A stretch of 64,000 nucleotides of DNA from Ahaetulla prasina (taxonomy: Eukaryota; Chordata; Lepidosauria; Squamata; Colubridae). The notes under the pieces are model-generated. The model saw only the letters and a list, made by a program, of their open reading frames with translations. It made no database searches and had not been told where the DNA came from. The stretch is from assembly GCF_028640845.1 (NCBI RefSeq), contig NC_080539.1, positions 162,407,736 to 162,471,735 on the forward strand. Reading direction: 5' to 3'. Both the position numbers and the translations under genes were made by a program. Shown here one piece after another: positions 56,444-64,000 of the stretch. Position 1 is the first letter of the stretch, and each line of letters starts with the position of its first letter.

Positions 56444-56815
56444 ACGCAAGATTTATTTATTTATTTATTTATTTTGTCACAACAATATATGTAGGTATCA
56501 TACAAAAAGATTATATAGTAGATAAACACATATATGAGTAAATATAAGGAGGTATAAGCATATATATAGGAAGAAGAAAAGAAAAATAATAGGACAGGAA
56601 CGGTAGGCACGTTTGTGCGCTTATGCACGCCCCTTGTGGTCCTCTTAGGAATGGGGTGAAGTCAATAGTAGAAAGTTTTTGGATAAAACTTTTAGGATTA
56701 TGGGAAGATACCACAAAGTCAGGTAAAGTATTCCAAGCACTGATGATTCTGTTACAGAAGTCATATTTTCTACAATCTAGATTAAAGAGTATTCCTGTGT
56801 TACATTTACAGTAAA
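56444..56815 (-). mobile_element. 3' end of CR1/L2-group LINE
   Basis: Reverse complement of the LINE end at 11137-11527: TTTATTTATT tail, GTCACAACAATATATG, GTGCGCTTATGCACGCCCCT, AGGAATGGGGTGAAGTC, and the coding end of the WNTLPDSVVSSHNPKSF type (minus frame 56511-56714 retains SSHNPKSFIQKLSTIDFTPF). 5'-truncated near 56815. Confidence 0.8.
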
Positions 56816-56999
56816 AAAAAATGGATTCCTTTGTCCTATAATGTACATAATTTTACAAACTACTTTTTATTAACATACGGTAAGCTCCAAGAGGTCTTTG
56901 TCCTATTGATCCACATCACAGAGGATTTAGTCTCTTGGAATATAGTAAGAAAACTGGAAAGATGGGCTGCAAACCTGTATATAAGACATATATGGCAGC

Positions 57000-57173
57000 C
57001 AGTAGTGGGTTTCAAACTCCGTCACTACCGGTTTGCTTGTGGCTATACATGTGCTCATATGCACAACACTTCTGCACATGCACAGAGACGTTCAGGTGGG
57101 TGGGTGGAACTTCCCACTGCCGGCACTACTGGTCCACCCAATCCACAGCAAACATCCACTGATGGCAGCCGAT
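57000..57173. mobile_element. Left part of hAT-type MITE, split by L1-derived insert
   Basis: CAGTAGTGGGTTTCAAACTC with CACTACCGGTTTGC resembles the hAT-type left ends here; the body has CTGCACATGCACAGAG and CTACTGGTCCACCC. The HAL1-like insertion begins at 57186. A decayed right end may lie near 59020-59040 (AAAACACCACAAC), not certain. Confidence 0.5.
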
Positions 57174-57185
57174 GGTTTAGGAACT
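57174..57185. repeat. Target site duplication of ORF1-only L1, left
   Basis: GGTTTAGGAACT here and at 58995-59006 flank the L1-derived element. The final T is ambiguous because the poly-T tail follows. Confidence 0.85.
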
Positions 57186-57639
57186 TTTTTTTTTTTTTTT
57201 TTTTATTCAAAAAGTTTTTATTAGTCAAAAAAAGGTTTATACAAATACATATCAGGTATGGTAAATTTTCATTTTTCTTATCTAAAATAAGAATTTTACT
57301 CAAATTTTTTAACACATACAACAGCCATATGGCAAGCAGGTGACACGAAGTAGCTAAGTTTACAAATTTTAAATACGTAATAAAGAAGAGTCAAGAATAA
57401 ACAGAATATCGTACAAAAGAGAATAAGGAAAACCAACACAATCCCAAATATCTTTATCACTTCCTAGTTTTGGATCTCAGAACTCTGGGTTCAGCCTGAC
57501 CCAACTCCAGGGCCGCAACAGCGGCAGCCGCTCGCCCCATGATCTATAACCTCCTTCTTCAATTCCTGGGTCATCTGATTCCAGGAGGGCTTTGTGTTCC
57601 TCCACATAGGCCGTAGCCTCCGCAATTGTACTGATTTTT

Positions 57640-58281
57640 TCGTAATGCCCTCCCGAAAATCATCAATCCTCTGGCATCAGCCATCTGAAGCCCACTCCTT
57701 CTGGTACAATTTGCTTGACAAAAATAATATTTCTTTCTTTTTCACGCACCTGTCTGGGAATCTGCCTCAGAATGGCTATCTCCTGCCCCTGTAAATCAGT
57801 GCCCCACTCCTATGTTTTCTAAGAATTTCATCTCGCCTCTTCTCACAAATTTGACATGAACCTCTCTGGGAACTGCATGCGTGCGTGCATATTGCGAATT
57901 AACTCTATAAACTCGATCCACATCCCAATTCATGAAATCAACACCTCTCCCAAGAAATTCTCCCAACAATTTAGTCACAACATCTCTCAAGTCTTCTTGG
58001 TCCACTTCTTCCAAATTTTGAAACCTAAGGAAATAAGACATTTTATCCATCTGTAGTCCAAGCACAGCATTGCCTGTCGACTCCTCTCTTTTCTGCACTG
58101 CCCGCATCTCACCCTCCAAACCTTCCACTTTCTGCTTGTTTTCTGCTGAAACTTGTTGAGTATCCTTTAAATCCTTTTGGATAGTCACAATTTCTGCTCT
58201 TATTTCATCCAATTTCTTGTCCATATTAGATAACTTTTCCAAAATTCTCCATCTCTCCAGCAGTTGGTCTCTGACCTTTGC
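57640..58281 (-). pseudogene. L1 ORF1 of the ORF1-only element
   Basis: From the ATG at 58281 the minus frame gives MAKVRDQLLERWRILEKLSN, a coiled coil with heptads through VEGLEGEMRAVQKREEST, an RRM-like domain (SYFLRFQNLEE, DVDRVYRVNSQYAR, PREVHVKFVRRGEM) and a stop at 57796. The C-terminal domain continues in other frames (EIAILRQIPRQVREKERNI, VGFRWLMPEG, then RALRKISTIAEATAYVEEHK). RYRVNS-type and IPRQVR-type motifs align with the L1 ORF1 at 2007-2690. Two or so frameshifts make it a pseudogene. Upstream in-frame codons lack an ATG. Confidence 0.8.
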
Positions 58282-58356
58282 CATTAAGGAAAAAAATACA
58301 AAATCCTCAGGCAGGCACAGTATCCTTGTAATTTCCTCCGGATCCACCAGGGGCAC

Positions 58357-58994
58357 TCACAGGAGCAACGAGTCCAGAGTACAGTTAGTCAACCAGGAAG
58401 TCAAGGGAAGTGATGTCATCAAAATTCTCATAGTGAAGGCGGAAGCTGGACGCCACCACTGTTCCCCAGAAGGAGGGGGCCTCAAACCTTCCCTCCTAAA
58501 TTTCTCCATCACCTCTTCTCTCCAGAGCTCCACAAAACCGTAATCTTCTTATTTTAAGTTCTCCTCTCTCCAGAATAACTCGTGCTCCTTCCAACCGCAG
58601 GGGAGAAAACCCCCGCACTCCGGAGCACTCCACCACGCCACCGATATTCCCTTCCCTTCTCCTCCTCAATTCTTCTCCGTTCCCTGTTCACCACCAGGCT
58701 GCTGCAGTTATAAATCCAATGCCCCGGTGTCACCGGGCACAGCGGCCCAGGCGACGACCAAAATAATGGCCGCGGCCTGTGGCCTCCAAACCCCGCCAAG
58801 CCTAGGACGCGCCAGCATCGGTCCCCACAGTCCTGTATGTCGGCTGGGAGACCCCTGGCGAGCCGTCCGTGCGGCAGGTGTCCTTTTCGGAACACCTGGC
58901 CCCTGAGGGCCTCGGCGGCGGCCGGATTCGGGCGCTGGAGGCAGGAGAAGCCTTCCAGACGTCCGTTGCCGCTGGACACCGGAAGTCGTCTCTC
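58357..58994 (-). promoter_or_regulatory. GC-rich 5' UTR of L1-derived element (probable promoter)
   Basis: CpG-containing GC-rich sequence upstream of ORF1 (minus) and inside the target duplication. Full-length L1 and HAL1 elements carry an internal pol II promoter in this position. No specific factor sites were assigned; promoter function is inferred from position. Confidence 0.45.
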
Positions 58995-59006
58995 GGTTTA
59001 GGAACT

Positions 59007-60144
59007 ATTTGTGAGGCTGCTAAAACACCACAACATAGCTCAATGTTTAGAAAGAAAATCACTTTCAAACCAATGAAGGTGGTTACTTGTAGAATAATAA
59101 CCTTGTGAATAAATGAAAATATTGTGAAGCCAAGTAAAATGTAATTGTGAATGGTATGATGCAGACTCAGTTGAGTTGGTACTTCTTACAGTTTCCATCC
59201 ATGGGGTATTTAGAGATTTACTTTAGATTTTGTAAGTATTATTTCTATTTTTTAGAGATTCTCAGCTGATGAAAGTAAACTTTTTTCTCTTATCTCAAAT
59301 AACATAATCTAAAGGATTTGGGATACGTCAAATATGCTGAACTAGCAAGAAGACAAATATTTTGAAGCCGATCTCCTAAACTAACATTTCTTGACATATA
59401 GGTCACAATCTTTCTGGGGCAGGGCTGGAAGTTGTCACCAGAATGTCACAAGTTTGGGTGTGTGAGTTCTTAAGAGACCCCTGTGGTCATAAGTATTTTT
59501 CTTACTTTTTGATGCAAAAGTATGCTGAATACAAAGCAGCCTGACCTTTCAGAGCTCTGCATGAGGCCTAAGTGTGTATGTGTTTGTGTGTGTGTGCATT
59601 GTTTGTTTTCCAAAAGAGAAATAATCATGCCAAAGCTTCGCTCTGTGGGGAGCATTTGCAATATATAAATGTATTAAGTCGATAAATAAACGGATGGATG
59701 TATATTTGAAAAGCCCCATGAAAAATTCTGATCACCTAACTCAATATTCCCTCTCCAGAAAGAATTGAAAAGAAGGCGACGGATGGAAGTTCTTTCGGAT
59801 TGTGCGGGAGGGGGAGGCAGGAAAAATGGAAGGAAGGATTTGCAAAACCCAAACTTGAAAAAAAGGCGCCGTTAAAGTGCCTGAGAAAAGGTCTCCAAAG
59901 CAAATGAGGACCTGTCCATATTTTGAAAGCTGCAGCATTTAAGAGGTACTGATTTAAGATAGCACCATTTGTCTTCCCCACCCAAAACTTTGCTAAGTGA
60001 CAATGGTAATCTTGGAAACTAAATCTAGATTTTTTTTCTTCAATGTGTACAACTTCAACCACCCATAAAAAAAAAAAGCTTTAAATTTAACTTTGTAAAA
60101 CAGTTCCCATTAAGTTTTTATTTTGTTTTTATTTTATTAAACTG
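59007..60144. other. No gene recognised
   Basis: Nothing supported; a short GT-rich run near 59575-59600. Confidence 0.4.
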
Positions 60145-60157
60145 TAAGATTCTTCAA

Positions 60158-60516
60158 AAAGGGATGCAGTGGCTTAGTGGGTAAGACGCTGAGCTTGTCA
60201 ATCGAAAGGTCGGCAATTCAGTGGTTCGAATCCCTAGTGCCGCATAATGGGGTGAGCTCCTGTTACTTGTCCCAGCTTCTGCCAACCTAGCAGTTCGAAA
60301 GCACGTAAAAAATGCAAGTAGAAAAAATAGGGACCACCTTGGTGGGAAGGTAACAGCGTTCCGTGCGCCTTTGGTGTTGAGTCATGCCGGCCACATGACC
60401 ACAGACATGTCTTCGGATAGCACTGGCTCTTTGGCTTTGAAACAGAGATGAGCAGCACCCCCTAGAGTCAGGAACGACTAGCACGTATGTGCAAAGGGAA
60501 CCTTTATCTTTACCTT
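60158..60516 (+). mobile_element. tRNA-derived SINE with Bov-B-like tail, intact copy
   Basis: 359 bp with a perfect 13-bp duplication TAAGATTCTTCAA (60145-60157 and 60517-60529). A box near CAGTGGCTTAGTGGGTAAGA, B box GGTTCGAATCCC, tail TAGAGTCAGGAACGACTAGC then CTTTATCTTTACC. It is the best-preserved SINE in the window and probably recent. The tail similarity to RTE/Bov-B LINEs suggests mobilisation by such a LINE. Confidence 0.9.
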
Positions 60517-60529
60517 TAAGATTCTTCAA

Positions 60530-61378
60530 TGCACTGTTTGGTGGACAGATTATAATTTTATTTTTTAAAAATGTTATATGTATTTCTTGCCCAATGCTAA
60601 TGAAATCATTACTTTTATTCAGCACTGGTTGGACAGATTTGGTTCTCATTTTAGGAACTTGCAGTTTTACAAAACTTAGGAACCGATGTCCTAAGATTTG
60701 CAATAAACAAACAAACAAATACATTTGAAAGGGGTTGCTTTAACGTCTCTCAGTTTGTATCCAGATATTTTCCTAATTAAATCCCAAGGTCCCTTCAGAC
60801 CATTGGTTTCTATACAATCTATTTCCGAAAGTAAAATACTTTACAGGTAGACCGCTCATTTATCAGGAAGATAGGCGAAGAAATATGTTTTTAGCTCATA
60901 GCCCATAAACCTTGTAAGTTGGAAGATAATGTATTTCTCTGAAGAAAACCATCGGCACAATTTTGATTGCTATTAACATGGCAACCCAATTAATTCTTTT
61001 TTTTTTTAGATTTCAAAGAATTTGTAATTATTCCAACCACTTTAAAGAGAAAGAAAATGACTATTAATGTGGGCATTATTGAGAGAGTATTAACAGCGGG
61101 CATCTATGAAACCATCAGTGAGCCTGAATCAAACAGAATATACCAGGGGAAAAATATGTTTGAGCAATATTATTACCTTAATGAGGAAATGCCTTCCAGG
61201 ATCTTTTAAATCGTGTAACAATGGACTCGTTTATTTTTTAGGCCATACCAGGAAAGAAATATATGTGTTTCAGAATCTTCAGCAGCCCAGCGACTCTCAT
61301 TTCCCATCTATCAATCCATTATAGTGCTTCTTACAAGAAACCTCGTTCAAATGTTTCCAGGTATTTCCATCCAGTATG
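60530..61378. other. No gene recognised
   Basis: Nothing supported. Confidence 0.4.
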
Positions 61379-61617
61379 GTCATTGCCAGTGGTGGGTTTC
61401 AATTTTTTTTACTATCGGTTCTGTGGGTGTAGCTTGGTGGGCATGGCAGGGGAAGGATACCATAAAATCTCCATTCCCTCCCCACTCCTGGGGAAGGATA
61501 CTGCAAAATCCCCATTTCCTCCCAAACTGCTGGGACCTGGGAGACAGAGAATAGATGGGGCGGAGCCAGTCAGAATTTTTACTACCAGTTCTCCAAACTA
61601 CTCAAAATTTCCGCTCC

Positions 61618-61888
61618 CAGGGGTGGGAGATTTTTTTACTACCGGTTCTGTGGGCGTGGTTTATTTGGTGGGCGTGGCTTGGTCATATGACTGAATGGGT
61701 GTGGCCAACTTGAAGTCACTCAGGGCAAGGTGGGGCAGCATATTGCTCTGAGTGACATCAAGTTGGCCATGCCCACTCAGTCACATGACCAATGCTGCAG
61801 AGACGATTTCTCCCGGGGGACAGTCAGAGCTTCGCTGCCTCCTCTTTTCCTCAGAGGAGCTGCCCCCAAGTCCTTGCGAAGGGACACA

Positions 61889-61926
<38 letters not shown>

Positions 61927-62967
61927 GCAACACAACACAACAGAACAGACTCACAAACAATTTAAAAGCAGCTGTATTTCACCCAAAATGGCCCCTGCAA
62001 CAGCAGGAACCTCACAGTCACAAAAAGCTCAAAAACCAACTTTCACACTTTACACACACACAACACAACACAACTGACTCACACACAATGTAAAAGCAAC
62101 TGCACTTCATCCAAAATGGCCCCTGCAACAGCAGGAACCTCACACAGCCACAAAAAGCTCAAAAACCACTTTACACACAACACAACACAACACAACTGAC
62201 TCACACACACACACACAAAATGCTACATAAAGCTTTGTGAGATTTTGTGTGTTTGTGTAGTTAGAGTGAAACACTACAGAAACAGGCCAAATCTCAGAAA
62301 GCTGCACAAATATTTTATTATTTTATTTTATTTATATTTTTTAGATCAGTGGGCTCCAACCTTAGTAACTTTAAGGTTTGTGGACTTCTACTCCCAGAGT
62401 TCCTCAGCCAGCAAAAGCAGATTGAGTTGCTCACTGAGGAGATGGATTGCAAACAGGCAGATTCAGTTGCTAGCTGATGCAACTGATGTAAAGCATGGCT
62501 TTGCCAGCCCGAAAGAAGCTGTAATGAGGTAAGTGAGGAGGGGATTTTGGGTGGGCCAGAGGAAAAAAAGATTTTAAAAGGCTGCTCTGATGATCCCAGC
62601 TGAAGTTGCCTAATCACAGCCCAGAAGCTCTTAACTCAGCTGGGATCGCCAGAGGAGCCTTTTAAAACCTTTTGTTTTAACAACCTCTTCGGCCAAAGAG
62701 GTTGTTAAAAAAAAATTTTTTTAAAGGGTTCTGATGCTCCCTGCTCAGCCGTGCGATCATCAGAGGGTTTTTTTTAACTTTTAAAAGCCTTTTTTGGCAG
62801 AAGAAAAGATGCTTTTAAAAGTAAAAAAAAAATAATAAACCTCTGATGGTCGGGAAACCGGTTCGGGGGCGTGGCCAGCCAGCCATTACTACCGGTTCTC
62901 CGAATGCCAGCAGATTTTTACTACTGGCTCTCCAGAACCGGAGTGAACTGGGTGCAACCCACCATTG
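61618..62967. mobile_element. Mosaic hAT-type element nested in a MITE
   Basis: Starts CAGGGGTGGGAGATTTTTTT (like 12620) and ends GGTGCAACCCACCATTG (like the 35420 family). It contains the reverse complement of the GTGTG-rich tandem block of 16522-17477 (two copies of AGCAGGAACCTCACA), an arm of the 9040 palindrome (about 62345-62410), and two hairpins like those in 12620-13145 (62662-62728, 62753-62854). No 8-bp duplication of the host MITE is evident. Confidence 0.65.
61884..61924. repeat. CA dinucleotide microsatellite
   Basis: About 18 CA units with one AA interruption, inside the mosaic hAT-type element. Confidence 0.95.
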
Positions 62968-63139
62968 GGTTCTCCAGAACTGGTCAGAACCTGCTGAAAC
63001 CCACCTCTGGTCATTGGTGAGAATTCTACTTCAGAGGCCACCCATCTGAAGGATAACTTTGAAGGATAACTTTGAAGGATTGAATAAGTTTTTTAACTTT
63101 GGTTTTATTGTATTGTATGTTATTGTTATTTTATCTGGC

Positions 63140-63188
63140 TGTTAACCACCCTGAGTCCTTCGGGAGAAGGGCGGTATAAAAATTAAAA
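63140..63188 (+). mobile_element. SINE/LINE 3' tail, CCGCCCTGAGT type
   Basis: AACCACCCTGAGTCCTTCGG and GAGAAGGGCGGTATAAAA match the tail of the SINEs at 47244 and 50112 in plus orientation. Only the 3' end is clear. Confidence 0.65.

Positions 63189-64000
<812 letters not shown>

Larger units (their letters stand above)
57186..58994 (-). mobile_element. L1-derived element with ORF1 only (HAL1-like)
   Basis: 1.8 kb in minus orientation: a GC-rich 5' UTR (58357-58994), an L1 ORF1, about 350 bp of 3' UTR, the same 3' terminus as the L1 at 6840 (ACTTTTTGAATAAA on minus) and a poly-A tail. There is no trace of endonuclease or RT between ORF1 and the tail. The 12-bp target duplication shows it inserted as this short unit. 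Half-L1 (HAL1) elements of this layout are known from mammals; a private internal deletion is the alternative. Confidence 0.75.
61387..63009 (+). mobile_element. hAT-type MITE, GGTGGGTTTCA family, interrupted
   Basis: Left part 61387-61617 and right part 62968-63009 together equal one ordinary family member (about 273 bp). Ends CAGTGGTGGGTTTCAA and CTGCTGAAACCCACCTCTG; flanks GTCATTGC (61379-61386) and GTCATTGG (63010-63017) match at 7 of 8. The middle holds a 1.35-kb hAT-type block. Confidence 0.85.

Noticed and set aside
10575..60516. tRNA genes suggested by A and B boxes
   Set aside because: The boxes at 10575, 16250 and 60158 belong to SINE heads followed by SINE bodies and LINE-like tails; no cloverleaf with a mature 3' end is seen.
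61730..62093. THTHTHT-rich frames
   Set aside because: They cross a CA microsatellite inside the mosaic hAT-type element; two frames give similar artefacts.

Overview
This window looks like gene-poor, repeat-dense vertebrate nuclear DNA, most likely from a squamate reptile and probably a snake. The pointers, read from sequence features and family knowledge rather than a database search, are: tRNA-derived SINEs of the Sauria/squamate type; CR1- and L2-type LINEs whose 3' ends run into pentanucleotide arrays (AATAG, ATAAC, TTCTG), which fits the microsatellite seeding reported for snakes; an L1 close in style to lizard L1s; and many short hAT-type elements with CAGNGGTG ends and 8-bp target duplications. 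I found no host protein-coding exon, RNA gene, CRISPR array or prokaryote-style operon that I could defend. The strand-level reading frames that exist belong to retrotransposons or transposons, or are chance frames in simple repeats.

Layout. 0-1.4 kb: a 137-bp hAT-type MITE and old repeat fragments. 1.43-7.1 kb: a three-level nest, in which a foldback repeat is split by a 5'-truncated L1, itself split by a nearly complete but frameshifted L1 (ORF1, ORF2 endonuclease-RT); both insertions keep direct target duplications. 7-18 kb: hAT-type MITEs, a 134-bp palindrome, SINEs, TA-flanked Tc1/mariner-like MITEs (one split by a LINE 3' end) and two larger hAT-type elements, one with three stacked hairpins. 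18.6-24 kb: a CR1 3' end whose ATAAC tail array is split by a solo LTR, plus a second solo LTR. 24-30 kb: SINE, hAT-type elements, the 3' half of a Tc1-like transposon, another solo LTR. 30-33.4 kb: minus-strand L2/CR1-group LINE reverse transcriptases. 35.4-36.3 kb: a GC-rich block next to a single hAT-type end. 37.3-46.6 kb: a second young copy of the AATAG-tailed LINE end, then a tandem duplication of a 1.45-kb segment plus its neighbouring CR1; the second copy keeps a nearly full-length CR1 (ORF1 with SGNH-hydrolase motifs, endonuclease, RT), while the first keeps only rearranged pieces joined at microhomologies. 46.6-47.2 kb: a 79-bp minisatellite. 47-57 kb: SINEs, a solo LTR, MITEs, a decayed L2-like LINE. 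57.2-59.0 kb: an L1-derived element that has ORF1 but no ORF2 (HAL1-like), with a 12-bp target duplication. 60-64 kb: an intact SINE and a nested or mosaic hAT-type element, then an ATT array.

How the parts relate: autonomous LINEs supply the reverse-transcription machinery used by SINEs and by the ORF1-only L1; no intact hAT or Tc1 transposase is present, so the MITEs must have been moved by enzymes encoded elsewhere. The most interesting items are the ORF1-only L1 derivative, the CR1 duplication with microhomology junctions, an acidic reading frame held in the same phase in two solo-LTR families, and hairpin modules carried inside hAT-type elements. None is shown to be a new functional system.
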